Of a stretch of 64,000 bases of DNA, positions 1 through 22,169 are shown one piece after another. The first letter of the stretch is position 1. Each line of letters starts with the position of its first letter. The notes below the pieces were generated by a model that saw only the letters and a program-made list of their open reading frames with translations, was not told the origin of the DNA and ran no database searches. The translations under genes were made by a program, and so were the position numbers. Source of the stretch: Actinomadura rupiterrae (GTDB taxonomy: Bacteria; Actinomycetota; Actinomycetes; Streptosporangiales; Streptosporangiaceae); assembly GCF_024172125.1 (NCBI RefSeq), contig NZ_JAMZEA010000015.1, positions 62,001 to 126,000 on the forward strand, in the 5' to 3' direction.

Positions 1-251
1 CAGGCCCCGGGCGGACGGTACGACCGGGGCCGCACCCAGCCCGGCGCCGGCGGGGACGCCGCGCCGTCGGGCGCACCGCCCGCATTCCGCGCCCGGACGA
101 CGGCCAGCACCGCAACGGTCAACGCCGCCAGCTCCTCGTCGCTGGGCGCGCCGCGCACCACCCGCAGCAGGGGCTCGTCCGCCCGCGCGGCTCCCGTCAC
201 CGGCGCGGCTCCTGTCCTCGGCGCGGCTTCCGGCATCGGCGCGGCGCTCAC
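1..251 (-). CDS. accE: Acyl-CoA carboxylase epsilon subunit (partial)
   Basis: The reading frame starts at a GTG (251-249) that overlaps the accD stop codon as GTGA, so the two are translationally coupled. It runs leftward out of the window. The visible 83 or so residues have an Ala/Pro-rich start, then the core LLRVVRGAPSDEELAAL with a following helix, and then a Pro/Arg-rich region ending near GWVRPRSYRPPGAW. This is the pattern of the small epsilon subunits that stabilise and activate actinobacterial acyl-CoA carboxylases. The position directly behind the beta-subunit gene supports the call. It would act in the cytoplasm with the beta subunit and an alpha (biotin carboxylase) subunit encoded elsewhere, supplying malonyl- and methylmalonyl-CoA. 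The C-terminal end is cut by the window edge. Confidence 0.85.
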   Translation of the reverse strand, partial: MSAAPMPEAAPRTGAAPVTGAARADEPLLRVVRGAPSDEELAALTVAVLAVVRARNAGGAPDGAASPPAPGWVRPRSYRPPGA

Positions 252-1879
252 AGCGGCAGGTTGCCGTGCTTGCGGGACGGCAGCGGCGCGTCCTTGGTGC
301 GGAGCATCGCCAGCGACCGGATCAGCACCCGGCGCGTGTCGGCGGGGTCGATCACGTCGTCCACCAGGCCGCGCTCGGCGGCGTAGTAGGAGTGCATCAG
401 CTCCTGCTTGTACTCCTTGATGCGCTGCGCGCGGGCCTCGTCCGGGTCGGGCGCGGCGGCGATCTCGCGGCGGAACACCACGTTCGCCGCGCCCTCGGCG
501 CCCATCACCGCGATCTCGTTGGTGGGCCACGCGAACGACAGGTCGCAGCCGATCGACCGGGAGTCCATCACGATGTACGCGCCGCCGTACGCCTTCCGCA
601 TGATGACCTGGACGCGCGGGACGGTCGCGTTGCAGTAGGCGTACAGCAGCTTGGCGCCGTGCCGGATGATGCCGCCGTACTCCTGGTCCTTGCCGGGCAG
701 GAAGCCCGGGACGTCCACGAGGGTCACCAGCGGGATGCTGAACGCGTCGCAGAACTGGACGAACCGCGCGCCCTTCTCGCTCGCCGGGATGTCCAGCACC
801 CCCGCGTACACCGACGGCTGGTTCGCGACGACGCCGACGACGTGGCCGTCCAGCCGGGCGAGCGCGCAGACCAGGTTGGTGGCCCAGCGCGCGTGCACCT
901 CGAACACCTCGCCGTCGTCGACGATCTCGCGGATCACGTCCCGCACGTCGTAGGACTGCTTGGGGTTGGGCGGGACGAGGTCGAGCAGCGCGTCGCAGCT
1001 CCGGTCGGCCGGGTCGGCGGTGAACGCGACGGGCGCCAGCTCGCGGTTGTTGGCCGGCAGCATCGACAGCAGGTAGCGGACCTCGGCGAGGCACTCGGCC
1101 TCGTCGTCGCAGACGATCGCCGCGACGCCGGAGACCGTGCCGTGCATCTCCGCGCCGCCCAGCTCCTCGTGCGTGATGCTCTCGCCGGTGACGGCCCCGA
1201 CGACGTCCGGGCCGGTGATGTACATCTGCGCGGTCTCCCGCACCATGAACACGAAGTCGGTCAGCGCCGGGGAGTAGGTCGCGCCGCCCGCGCACGGGCC
1301 GAGCACCACGCTGATCTGCGGGATCACCCCGGACGCCTTGACGCTGCGGCGAAAGATCCCGCCGTACCCGGCAAGCGCGGTGACGCCCTCCTGGATCCGC
1401 GCGCCCGCGCCGTCGTTCAGCCCGACCAGCGGCGCGCCCGCCGCCTCGGCCAGGTCCATCAGCTTGTGGATCTTGGCGGCGTGCGCCTCGCCGAGCGAGC
1501 CGCCGAACACCCGGAAGTCGTGCGCGTAGGCGAACACCGTCCGGCCGTTGACCAGGCCCCAGCCGGTGACCACGCCGTCGGTGGCGGGGCGGCGGTCCTC
1601 CAGGCCGAACCCGGTCGCGCGGTGCCGGCGCAGCTGCTCGACCTCCTGGAAGCTGCCCGGGTCGAACAGCAGCTCCAGCCGCTCGCGGACGGTCAGCTTC
1701 CCCTTGGCGTGCTGCCGCCGGGTCGCCTCGGGCGACGGGCCGCGCTCGGCCTCGGCCTTCATCTCGCGCAGCTCGGCGACGCCCGACCGCATGTCGGCCG
1801 GACTCCCCGCCCCGGCGGCCGGGGCGCCCGCCTTCAGGGCGTCCGCCTCCGGCGCGTCCGCACCAGCGACCATCGTCAT
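248..1879 (-). CDS. accD: Acyl-CoA carboxylase beta subunit (carboxyltransferase), AccB-like
   Basis: A 543-residue carboxyltransferase that moves CO2 from carboxybiotin to a short acyl-CoA. The ATG at 1879 is chosen because GAGGAG lies just upstream; an open frame continues further upstream (to 1993) but looks non-coding. Features seen: an N-terminal KGKLTVRERLELLFDPGSF segment, glycine-rich oxyanion loops (GGATYSPAL region), and the C-terminal GGAYIVMDSRSIGCDLSFAW stretch. From family knowledge, the residue after GGAY governs substrate choice: Asp in propionyl-specific PccB, Ile in the broader Streptomyces AccB. Here it is Ile (about residue 436). The enzyme therefore probably makes both malonyl- and methylmalonyl-CoA for the adjacent PKS. 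It is followed by accE and is divergent from the starter PKS, so it is likely the cluster's precursor supply. Confidence 0.93.
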   Translation of the reverse strand: MTMVAGADAPEADALKAGAPAAGAGSPADMRSGVAELREMKAEAERGPSPEATRRQHAKGKLTVRERLELLFDPGSFQEVEQLRRHRATGFGLEDRRPATDGVVTGWGLVNGRTVFAYAHDFRVFGGSLGEAHAAKIHKLMDLAEAAGAPLVGLNDGAGARIQEGVTALAGYGGIFRRSVKASGVIPQISVVLGPCAGGATYSPALTDFVFMVRETAQMYITGPDVVGAVTGESITHEELGGAEMHGTVSGVAAIVCDDEAECLAEVRYLLSMLPANNRELAPVAFTADPADRSCDALLDLVPPNPKQSYDVRDVIREIVDDGEVFEVHARWATNLVCALARLDGHVVGVVANQPSVYAGVLDIPASEKGARFVQFCDAFSIPLVTLVDVPGFLPGKDQEYGGIIRHGAKLLYAYCNATVPRVQVIMRKAYGGAYIVMDSRSIGCDLSFAWPTNEIAVMGAEGAANVVFRREIAAAPDPDEARAQRIKEYKQELMHSYYAAERGLVDDVIDPADTRRVLIRSLAMLRTKDAPLPSRKHGNLPL

Positions 1880-2238
1880 GCGGCTCCTCCTCACGTGGCG
1901 TGACCCGGGCCCCGGACGGCGTCGCCGGGCGGATCGGTCGATCGAGGTCCACCGTCGCCGCGCGTCCCGCGCCCGCACAACCCCTCTGAGCACGGGTTAG
2001 GGGAGGCTAGGGGTCACCTCCCCGCACGGCGGCGCCGGGCGCGCGAGCACGCCGGGGGACGTGGACGGGCCTAGGGGGCGCTACGGGTAGCGACCGGAGC
2101 GCGGCGGGGCCGACGATCGGCCTTCGGGGCGCGTTCCCGCGCCGTCCCATCTCGCCCGCTTCCATCCCGTCCTGCCATCGGCTCGTCCTTTCACCATCCC
2201 GTTCCGTCACCATTCGCGCGAGGGAGGCGCTCGCCGCC
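1880..2238. promoter_or_regulatory. Divergent control region between accD and the starter PKS
   Basis: About 360 bases without a convincing gene. Two pairs of heptamer direct repeats lie on the plus strand: TTAGGGG (1997-2003) with CTAGGGG (2007-2013), and CTAGGGG (2071-2077) with CTACGGG (2081-2087). Both pairs have a 10-base period. Similar repeats occur at two other intergenic regions of the cluster (44.2 and 45.7 kb). They are presumed binding sites of a cluster regulator not encoded in this window. GGGAGG at 2222-2227 can serve as the ribosome binding site of the PKS starting at 2239. Confidence 0.55.
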
Positions 2239-13281
<11,043 letters not shown>

Positions 13282-13298
13282 CCCACGCCCGTTCTTCC

Positions 13299-13330
13299 TG
13301 GTGGAAGCCGCACCCGTGCGGCTTCCACCA
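13299..13330 (+). terminator. Hairpin terminator of the starter PKS
   Basis: A perfect 14-base stem (13299-13312 with 13317-13330; arm TGGTGGAAGCCGCA) and a CCCG loop begins 17 bases after the PKS stop codon. It argues that the PKS gene really ends here rather than being interrupted by a sequencing error. Confidence 0.85.
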
Positions 13331-13390
13331 CACCTGGACGGCGAGCTGGCGGGCCAGTCGGTCGGCGTTCGGGGGGCTAGCCGTCAGCGG

Positions 13391-14083
13391 TCAGGCGGGC
13401 GGAGGCGAGAGTTTGGGGGCCAGGGCGTCGAGGAGCCAGGTCAGGCCGGTGGTGAAGGTTTCTTCGGCGTCGATGTGCCTGCCGTCGTGGACGGCTTTGG
13501 CGAGGGTCGGGAAGCGGCCGCTGGCCAGCATTCTCGTCAGGTGGGGGCCGTGGGCCTGTTGCCATTCGTGTTTTGAGAGGCCGGTGGCGCGTTCGGCTCG
13601 GAGGTTGGCGGTCTCGCGTCTGATGGCGCCGGTGACGTAGGCGCTGACGGTTTCGACGGCGCGCATGATGGTGTCGATGTCGGCGAGGCCGTCGAGGGCG
13701 GACAGGGCGGCCTCGCCTACGGCCATCGCGTTCGGGCCCAGGGTGGGGCGGCCGCCGAGGAGGTCGGCGAGCCATTCGTGGCGGAGGGCGGCCTGCCTGG
13801 TTCGGACGGCGTGGCCGTGCAGGGCCTCGCGCCAGTCGGTGGGTTCTTCGGCGGGGAGGATTTCGGCGTAGACCTCGTCCAGCATGAGGTCGAACAGCTC
13901 CTGCTTGGTGGAGATGTAGCCGTAGAGGCGCATCGGGCCGACGTCCAGGCGGGCGGCGACCTTGCGCAGGGACACCTCGTCGAGGCCGCCCTCGTCGGCG
14001 AGGGCGATGGCGGCGGCGACGATCCGGTCCCGGTCGAGGGGCGCGGGGCGGGTCGGCGGCTCCGGACGGTCCCAAACGGTCAT
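13391..14083 (-). CDS. TetR family regulator (TetR_C type)
   Basis: A 230-residue repressor-type protein. The start at ATG 14083 follows an AGGAG box. The N-terminal helix-turn-helix is seen around residues 15-65, with RDRIVAAAIALADEGGLDEV and VAARLDVGPMRLYGYI; the C-terminal part resembles the ligand-binding domain of tetracycline-repressor-like proteins. It is divergent from an FAD monooxygenase, with an inverted-repeat operator covering both starts, so it most likely represses that gene and itself. The ligand is unknown. It is convergent with the starter PKS, whose terminator separates them. It has no evident tie to macrolactam synthesis. Confidence 0.9.
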   Translation of the reverse strand: MTVWDRPEPPTRPAPLDRDRIVAAAIALADEGGLDEVSLRKVAARLDVGPMRLYGYISTKQELFDLMLDEVYAEILPAEEPTDWREALHGHAVRTRQAALRHEWLADLLGGRPTLGPNAMAVGEAALSALDGLADIDTIMRAVETVSAYVTGAIRRETANLRAERATGLSKHEWQQAHGPHLTRMLASGRFPTLAKAVHDGRHIDAEETFTTGLTWLLDALAPKLSPPPA

Positions 14084-14099
14084 GGCTCCTACCGTACTG

Positions 14100-14137
14100 T
14101 TGCGATACAGCGTATTGGCGAAATACAGTGTATCGAC
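14100..14137. promoter_or_regulatory. TetR operator and leaderless promoter
   Basis: CGATACA (14103-14109) and TGTATCG (14129-14135) form an outer inverted repeat, and each half also resembles an ATACAGYGTAT site. A -35 like TTGCGA (14100-14105), an 18-base spacer and a -10 like TACAGT (14124-14129) place transcription start close to the ATG at 14138. No ribosome binding site is present, so a leaderless mRNA is predicted. Confidence 0.6.
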
Positions 14138-15250
14138 ATGAGACATCGTATCGCGGTGGTCGGGGGCGGTCCCGGCGGGCTGACCCTTGCGCGCGTTCTG
14201 GACCGGCTGGGGCAGCCCGTCACGCTGCTTGAACGTGATTCCTCGCGGGATGCCCGTCCTCCGGGCGGGACGCTGGATCTGCACAAGGGGCTGGGGCAGC
14301 TCGCGATGGAGAAGGCGGGGCTGGCGGCGGAGTTCCGGGCGCTCTCGCGGCCCGAGGGGCAGGCCATGCGCATCTTGGACCCGGACGGGACCGTCCTGCG
14401 CGACTGGCCCTATCGCGAGGACGACGAGGCCAACCCCGAGATCGACCGCGGGCAGTTGCGTGACCTGCTCCTTGGACCGCTTGATGTTCAGTGGGGACGC
14501 GGTGTGGAGCGCGTGGTGCCCGGGGACGGCGTGCTGGTTCGTTGCGCGGACGGTCAGGAAGAGGCGTTCGATCTCGTCGTCGGCGCGGACGGTGCGTGGT
14601 CACGGGTTCGTCCGGCGGTCACGTCCACGACGCCGCACTACACGGGGATCACGGCGGTCGAGACGTCCCTGGACGGGGTCGATGCCCGTTACCCGGAGCT
14701 CGCGGAGCTGATCGGCGACGGTTCCATGGGGGTTTACGGTGCGAGCCGGTCGATCGTCGCTCAGCGGAACAGCGGCGGTCACGTCAAGGTGTACGCGCGG
14801 TTCCGCGCGCCGCTGGACTGGCACACGGAGTTGGACGACGCCGAAGCCGCGCGGTCGAGTCTGCTGGCCATGTTCGACGGCTGGGCCGCTCCCGTCCTCG
14901 ACCTGCTTCGCCACGGGAGCGCGTTCGTCCAACGTCCCTTGTACGTCCTGCCGGTGGGGCACACCTGGACGCACGTGCCCGGGGTGACACTCTTGGGCGA
15001 CGCCGCGCATCTGATGCCGCCGCTGGGGGCGGGTGCGAACCTCGCGATGCTGGAGGGCGCCGAACTCGCGGAAGCCATCGCCGCAGCCGACGGACCTGCT
15101 GAACTGGACGAGGCCGTCCGCGCCTTCGAGGAGCGGATGTGGGCGCGCGCCGGCAAGTGGGCGGAGATCACGACGGCCGGACTGGAACGCCTCGTGAGTC
15201 CGGACCCCGCACAGGCCATCGCCGTCTTCGACGAAGTCCACGCATCGTGA
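14138..15250 (+). CDS. FAD-dependent monooxygenase (TetX-like)
   Basis: A 370-residue group A flavin monooxygenase. The N-terminal IAVVGGGPGGLTLARVLDRL is the dinucleotide-binding GxGxxG fold, followed by the acidic ERD. The central motif DLVVGADGAWSRVRP is the DG motif, and GVTLLGDAAHLMPPLGAGAN is the second FAD-binding GD motif. Overall order and spacing resemble TetX-type proteins that hydroxylate aromatic antibiotics, which suggests detoxification of a small molecule. Pairing with a divergent TetR regulator fits an inducible resistance unit. The start ATG at 14138 has no ribosome binding site. A tailoring role in the neighbouring cluster cannot be excluded, but nothing in the sequence supports it. 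Confidence 0.88.
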   Translation: MRHRIAVVGGGPGGLTLARVLDRLGQPVTLLERDSSRDARPPGGTLDLHKGLGQLAMEKAGLAAEFRALSRPEGQAMRILDPDGTVLRDWPYREDDEANPEIDRGQLRDLLLGPLDVQWGRGVERVVPGDGVLVRCADGQEEAFDLVVGADGAWSRVRPAVTSTTPHYTGITAVETSLDGVDARYPELAELIGDGSMGVYGASRSIVAQRNSGGHVKVYARFRAPLDWHTELDDAEAARSSLLAMFDGWAAPVLDLLRHGSAFVQRPLYVLPVGHTWTHVPGVTLLGDAAHLMPPLGAGANLAMLEGAELAEAIAAADGPAELDEAVRAFEERMWARAGKWAEITTAGLERLVSPDPAQAIAVFDEVHAS

Positions 15251-15409
15251 AAGAGAGGCGATGTCCATGGATTAGGCGCAGGGGCTAATCGAGCGACAAG
15301 GGCTTGCCGCGGTGATTGTCTGAGGTCACTGCCCAGCGGGGGATGAAACCGGGCCCGGCCGTCGTCGCGTCCGCTCCCCCGTTTCCATGAATGGAAAGGA
15401 ACGGACACG

Positions 15410-16039
15410 ATGACCGTGCGCCGGAAGCTGACCCAGACATTGCTCGTACCCGCCGTCACGCTCGGGATGCTCGCCACCACCACGGCCGCATTCGCCGCGT
15501 CCGGCCCCGGAAAGGGCCCGGCCCCCAAGCACCGCGAGGTGCAGCGCGGAATGAACGTGACCGGATTCAACGCGGCCGTCGCCAAGGCCCACGGTTTCAA
15601 AATCGTCACCTACAAGAACGGCGACCAGCAGTCCGTGCCGATCAACCCGCGATCGCACCTGAAGAAGAGCCCGATCCTGCGCCGCGGGATGCACGCGCTG
15701 TCGAACACCGACTACGACGAGATCAGGGGCAACTGCGGCGTCGCGTGGATCCGGGTCACCCAGACCGCCGTGTGGCAGGTGGCGCTCGTCAGCGGCTTCA
15801 GGGACACGCCCGAGATCGCCTACGACTGGAGCTGGACGGTCAAGCTCAGCGACCAGTACGGCACTTCTCACCAGACCGCAGGCGGCGCGATGTGGGGAAC
15901 CCAGGCGTCCCGCATCTGGCAAAACCTCACCCAGAAGGGCTGGACGTTCGACTGGGTCGACGGCGGCACCGCGATTCTGATCGACGGAAGCATCTGCACC
16001 GCCGCCCGACCGAGCGTCTCCATCAGCGGACTCGGGTGA
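15410..16039 (+). CDS. Small secreted protein of unknown function
   Basis: A 209-residue protein with a clear Sec signal peptide: basic MTVRRK, a hydrophobic stretch to about residue 27, and a likely signal-peptidase site after TTAAFA. GGAAAGGA lies about 10 bases before the ATG. The mature part has a basic linker (GPGKGPAPKHREVQRG), two cysteines (in GNCGVAW and SICTAA) that could form a disulfide, and an aromatic-rich beta-type region. I do not recognise the family. It stands alone between two intergenic spacers, and its relation to its neighbours is unknown. Confidence 0.75.
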   Translation: MTVRRKLTQTLLVPAVTLGMLATTTAAFAASGPGKGPAPKHREVQRGMNVTGFNAAVAKAHGFKIVTYKNGDQQSVPINPRSHLKKSPILRRGMHALSNTDYDEIRGNCGVAWIRVTQTAVWQVALVSGFRDTPEIAYDWSWTVKLSDQYGTSHQTAGGAMWGTQASRIWQNLTQKGWTFDWVDGGTAILIDGSICTAARPSVSISGLG

Positions 16040-16131
16040 CCTTTTTCACTCCTCACTCAATCACCGAATCCCGTCCGGCTGATGAAGCCGGGCGGGATTC
16101 GGCAGTGTGCCGTTCACCAAAGGAAAGTAGT

Positions 16132-16692
16132 GTGGGATGCATGAACGCCGCCGCCTGGCAGGGGCCGCCCCGAAATGTGCTGGGGCATCCGGCGCGTATC
16201 CAGCAGTTCGTCGCCAGGAGTGACCACGCGATCGTCGCGCTTCAGCATGCCATCGCGTTCCCCGAAGGATGCCGCCTCGGCCTCCAGGTCGCCGTCCGGC
16301 GCGGCGTGATGGACAGCGCTTCCTGGTCGCGATTGGTCGACGACTACAAGCTCGCAGACCCCAACTTCGTGCCGGACGATGCGGACCTCAAGTTCGGCGT
16401 CCACTTTCCCGACGGCACAAGGGCGACCGCCGTCGGCAACGCCTTCCGCGGCTGGGCGCATCCCACCGACCGTCCGCAGGCTCCCATGCTGGTCGAAACC
16501 GGCAGCACGTCCAGCAGCAGCGACCAGATCTACGAAAGCGAACGGCAACTCTGGCTCTGGCCCCTCCCCCCGCCCGTCCAGTTCGAGTTCGTCATCGAAT
16601 GGCGCCGCCTAGGCATCGACACCACCCTGGCACCACTCAACGGAACCGCCATCGTCCAGGCCGCAGCACAAGCCCAGCCCTACTGGCCATAA
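16132..16692 (+). CDS. Hypothetical protein
   Basis: A soluble protein of about 186 residues with no signal peptide or membrane segment. Two starts are possible: GTG at 16132, four bases after AGGAAAG, or ATG at 16141, 13 bases after it. The GTG is preferred on spacing. The C-terminal half is rich in Trp, Pro and aromatic residues (QLWLWPLPPPVQFEF, then EWRRLGID), which suggests a beta-sandwich. I do not recognise a family or motif that assigns a function. The preceding gene ends 92 bases upstream, so co-transcription is possible. Confidence 0.7.
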   Translation: MGCMNAAAWQGPPRNVLGHPARIQQFVARSDHAIVALQHAIAFPEGCRLGLQVAVRRGVMDSASWSRLVDDYKLADPNFVPDDADLKFGVHFPDGTRATAVGNAFRGWAHPTDRPQAPMLVETGSTSSSSDQIYESERQLWLWPLPPPVQFEFVIEWRRLGIDTTLAPLNGTAIVQAAAQAQPYWP

Positions 16693-16826
16693 CCAGGACT
16701 CCGAGGACGTAGCCCCGGCCAGCGCTCCTGAAGCACCGGCACAGCGGTGGAGGTCACACATAGACGGGGGTATTTTTTTGTTAGGGTTGCGATCTTGGTT
16801 GGTCGGCGGTGGTCGGGAGGACGTGG

Positions 16827-18961
16827 GTGGAGCCGCTTCGGGCCGGGGATCCGGCCTGGGTCGGGGGGTTCCGGATCGTGGCCCGGCTGGGCGCGGGCGG
16901 GATGGGGACGGTCTTCCTCGCGCGGTCGCCGGGGGCGCGGCTCGCCGCGGTGAAGGTCGTCCGCGCGGAGTTCGCCGGGGACGAGGGGTTCCGCGAGCGG
17001 TTCCGGCGGGAGATCGAGGCCGCGCGGCGGGTCGGCGGGGCCTACACCGCGCCGGTGCTGGACGGGGACGCCGACGCGCGTGAGCCGTGGCTGGCCGTCG
17101 CGTTCGTGCCGGCGCCGACGCTCGGCGAGGCCGTCAAGCGGTTCGGGACGATTCCGGAGCCCGCGCTAAGGGCGCTGGGCGCGGGGCTGGTCGAGGCGTT
17201 GCAGGCCGTCCATGCGGCGGGGCTCGTCCACCGCGACCTGAAGCCGGGCAACATCCTGCTCGCCGAGGACGGCCCGAAGGTCATCGACTTCGGCATCACC
17301 CGAGCGCTGGACGCGTCGCGCCTCACCGGCACCGGAGGCATGGTCGGGACGCCGGCGTTCATGTCGCCGGAGCAGATCAGCACCGGGGACGCGAGCGCCG
17401 CGTCGGACGTGTTCTCGTTGGGCGGGGTGCTCGTCTATGCGGCGACCGGGAGCGGGCCGTTCAGCGAGGGGGATCCGGCGTCGCTGCTGTACCGGGTGAT
17501 GTACGGGGAGCCGCAGCTGGATGGCGTGCCCGGTTCGCTGCGCGCATTGGTGGCGGCGTGCCTGGATAAGGATCCGGCGAAGCGTCCGGAACTCTCGAAG
17601 GTGCTCGACGCGCTGGCGCCCGGGGATCCGGCGGCGCTGGTTTCGATGGCGCTCCGCCAGGACGTCGCGGCGCGGCAGCAGGAGGCGACGGCCCTGGCGA
17701 GCATGCCGGTCACCGCGCCGCCGCCCCTGCCGCGCGTCAAGGAGCCGGGACGCCGTCATGCCCTGAAGCTGGCGGCGGTCGCGGCCGTCGGCGTGGTGGG
17801 TGCGGGCGCCGGGACCGCGGCCTGGGCGATGTCGCGTCCGACCCCGAAGAAGGCGAAACCCGCGCCCCGGGTGACGGGTCTCGTGTCCGCGCCTCCGCCC
17901 GTGTGGGACGCCGTGTGGCCGCCGAACTTCGCGGACCGCTCCGGCCTCTCGGTCGCACTGGCCGGGGACATGGTGGTGTGGCGCGGGCGCTCGGGCATCG
18001 TCGGCATGGACGCCGCGTCCGGGGAGCAGCGCTGGGCGTTCGAAAAGAAGACCGGCGACACGTTCGGCCCCGGCTACCGCGTCTTCGGGAACACGGTCGT
18101 GGCGCTGAGCGCTGAGGGGCTCCTCAAGCCGCACGACCAGGGCCCGCCGGCCGTGTACCTGATCGACGCCGCATCGGGAGTGCCGAGGCAGGTCCCGCTG
18201 CCCGGCGACATCGACAAGCCGTCCGACGCGTTCGGGATCATCGGCGGCACCGTGTTCGTGTCCGCCGCACTGCCCGGCGACTCGGACCGGAAGACGGCCC
18301 TCGCCGTGGACGCCGCCTCCGGACGCGTCCTCTGGAGCTACCCGACCGGCGGCAAGGACGTCTTCGGCATCGCGGACGGCGTCGCGCTCTACCTCTGCAC
18401 CGCCTCGAAGGTCATCGCGCTCGACCCGGCCGGCGGGCGGCCCCGCTGGTCCTACACCTGGTACACCGGCCCTACGCCCAAGTCCACCGCGTACCCGCTG
18501 GTGCTCGGCGACGGGATGCTGTACTTCTGCGCCACCGGCAGCTCGTCCCTCCAGGCGATCCGGACGCAGAACGGGACGCCCGCCTGGAAGAAGGACCTCG
18601 TCCAGCGGCCCGTCACCACAGTCGGGGCAAACGTGATCACGGTCGGCGACAACGGCTTCCACGCCTACGACCAGGCGACCGGCGCGGCGCGGTGGCAGCA
18701 GACCACCAGCCCGGCCAGCATCGACGACCTCTTCGGATCGACCGCCGGATCCGCGCGCCTGCTCGCCGCCGAGTTCGCCGACGAAACGCGCCTGTCCGAC
18801 GACGCCAGGCAGGGCGGTTTTTATGTCGCGGCCACCGGCGGCGGTCCTTCGTGGGCTCATTGGGGGCCCACCTACTTCAACACCGGCTGGAGCCTGGCCA
18901 CGTCCGACACCTCGGTTTTCGCGACGGACAGCAGGCGGCTGTACTGCTTCCGCGGAGGAGC

Positions 18962-18965
<4 letters not shown>
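16827..18965 (+). CDS. Ser/Thr protein kinase with PQQ-type beta-propeller sensor
   Basis: A 712-residue membrane kinase. GTG at 16827 lies six bases after GGGAGG and gives the usual short lead into the kinase fold. The kinase domain (about residues 10-270) has GAGGMGTVF, the catalytic Lys in AAVKVV, HRDLKPGN and IDFGITRA. A Pro-rich linker leads to one membrane helix (around LAAVAAVGVVGAGAGTAAWA), then an extracytoplasmic region with repeated WxY/DAASG-type blades (for example GEQRWAFEK, GRVLWSYPT, GRPRWSYTW), as in PQQ-binding-like propellers. It probably senses an external signal and phosphorylates cytoplasmic targets. Its stop overlaps the start of the next kinase (ATGA), so the two are co-translated paralogues. 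Confidence 0.9.
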
Positions 18966-21084
<2,119 letters not shown>

Positions 21085-21088
<4 letters not shown>

Positions 21089-21417
21089 GGACGCAGCGCG
21101 AGCTTCCCCGTGGTGGCACGCCCTTCCAGCTCGGCGAGCGCCTTGGAGCCATCGGCCAGGTCGTGAACGGTAGGCCGCGACGGCTCCAGGACCAGGTCGG
21201 CGCCCAGCTCGCGCACCAGGTCGTGCTTTCCGGACGACGCGGTGGCGATCACCGTCGCGCCGTAGTGCTTGGCCATGCGGACGGCGGCCTGGCCGGTGCC
21301 CCCGGCGGCGGTGACGCGGACCAGCACCTCGCCCGGTCCCGGGTCCGGCGCCGGGGCGTCGGTTACCAGGCGCAGGGCTTCCGGGCCGTTCAAGGACGTC
21401 TGCTGCAGCGCGCGCAC
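21085..21417 (-). pseudogene. Internally deleted quinone oxidoreductase/zinc-type alcohol dehydrogenase remnant
   Basis: A 110-codon frame starting at GTG 21417, six bases after AGGGAG. The N-terminus (VRALQQTSLNGPEALRLV ... GEVLVRVTAAG) is the start of a GroES-like medium-chain dehydrogenase. The next residues (GTGQAAVRMAKHYGATVIAT) already belong to the nucleotide-binding half, and the end (VHDLADGSKALAELEGRATTGKLALRP) is a normal C-terminus. About 200 residues of the usual 310 or so are missing in one in-frame internal deletion, so catalysis is not expected. The promoter region keeps a perfect palindromic operator, suggesting the gene was regulated by the neighbouring TetR protein. Confidence 0.8.
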
Positions 21418-21427
21418 GGTCGGCTCC

Positions 21428-21457
21428 CTATTTGTTTGTCGATCGACAAACAAATAG
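21428..21457. promoter_or_regulatory. Perfect 30-base palindrome, probable TetR operator
   Basis: The arm CTATTTGTTTGTCGA is followed directly by its exact reverse complement with no spacer. It is strikingly AT-rich for this genome. It lies between the oxidoreductase remnant (start 21417) and the TetR gene (start 21549), the standard position for an operator controlling both. Confidence 0.8.
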
Positions 21458-21548
21458 TCGCACGGTGCCCCGGCGCAGGTCAACGTAGACTCGGCGGGAG
21501 GACGGGCCGGGGTGGAGCGGCGCTCGACCGGGGACAGGGAGGCACTCG

Positions 21549-22169
21549 ATGGCACCTCGCGGCAGGCCGCGCACCTTCGATCCCGACACCGCCCTGCGCC
21601 AGGCGCTCGACGTGTTCTGGGAGCGCGGCTACGAGGGCACGTCGCTCAACGACCTGGCCCAGGCCATGGGCATCGCCTCGGCGAGCATCTACGCCTACTT
21701 CGGCAGCAAGCAGGACCTGTTCCGCAAGGTCATGGCGCTGTACGGGGCGACCGCGGGCGAGCCGCCGCGGCGCGCGCTGCGCGAGCACGCCGGGGCGCGC
21801 GAGGCGGTGCACGCCATGCTGCGCGCCACCGCCGACCAGATCACCGGCGCGGACACGCCGCACTACTGCATGCTGGTCCTCGCCGCGCCGACGGGCGCGG
21901 TGGAGAACCACGACGTCCGGGAGTTCCTGGCCGGCATCCGGCGCGACGTCCGCGCCGCGATCCGGGACCGGCTCGAACGCGGCGTGGCCGACGGCGACCT
22001 GGCCGTCCCGGACGGAGGTGTCGACGGCCTCGCCCGCTATTACGCCACGGTGGTGCAGGGCCTCAGCATCCAGGCCCGCGACGGCGCCACGCGCGAGGAA
22101 CTCGAAACGGTCATCACCTGCGCGATGGCCGCCTGGGACGCCCTCGCGGCGCCGATCGCTACGCCGTGA
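21549..22169 (+). CDS. TetR/AcrR family regulator
   Basis: A 206-residue regulator. The N-terminal DNA-binding region has GRPRTFDPDTALRQALDVFW, then LNDLAQAMGIASASIYAYFG as the helix-turn-helix. The C-terminal region is the all-helical ligand domain of the AcrR type, with a Cys in HYCMLVL. GGGAGG precedes the ATG. The 30-base palindrome upstream is its likely operator, shared with the divergent (now deleted) quinone oxidoreductase; such pairs usually respond to electrophiles or quinones. The 3' end overlaps the convergent ferredoxin reductase gene by 11 bases. Confidence 0.9.
   Translation: MAPRGRPRTFDPDTALRQALDVFWERGYEGTSLNDLAQAMGIASASIYAYFGSKQDLFRKVMALYGATAGEPPRRALREHAGAREAVHAMLRATADQITGADTPHYCMLVLAAPTGAVENHDVREFLAGIRRDVRAAIRDRLERGVADGDLAVPDGGVDGLARYYATVVQGLSIQARDGATREELETVITCAMAAWDALAAPIATP

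Noticed and set aside
13282..13390. Continuation of the truncated DH after the PKS stop, through a frameshift
   Set aside because: Only 109 bases separate the stop from the convergent TetR gene, they contain a perfect hairpin, and no YGPVFQGL- or HPALLDAA-like sequence is encoded in any frame.
14138..15250. FAD monooxygenase as a cluster tailoring enzyme
   Set aside because: It is paired with its own TetR regulator and operator, looks like an antibiotic-inactivating enzyme, and lies among non-cluster genes.
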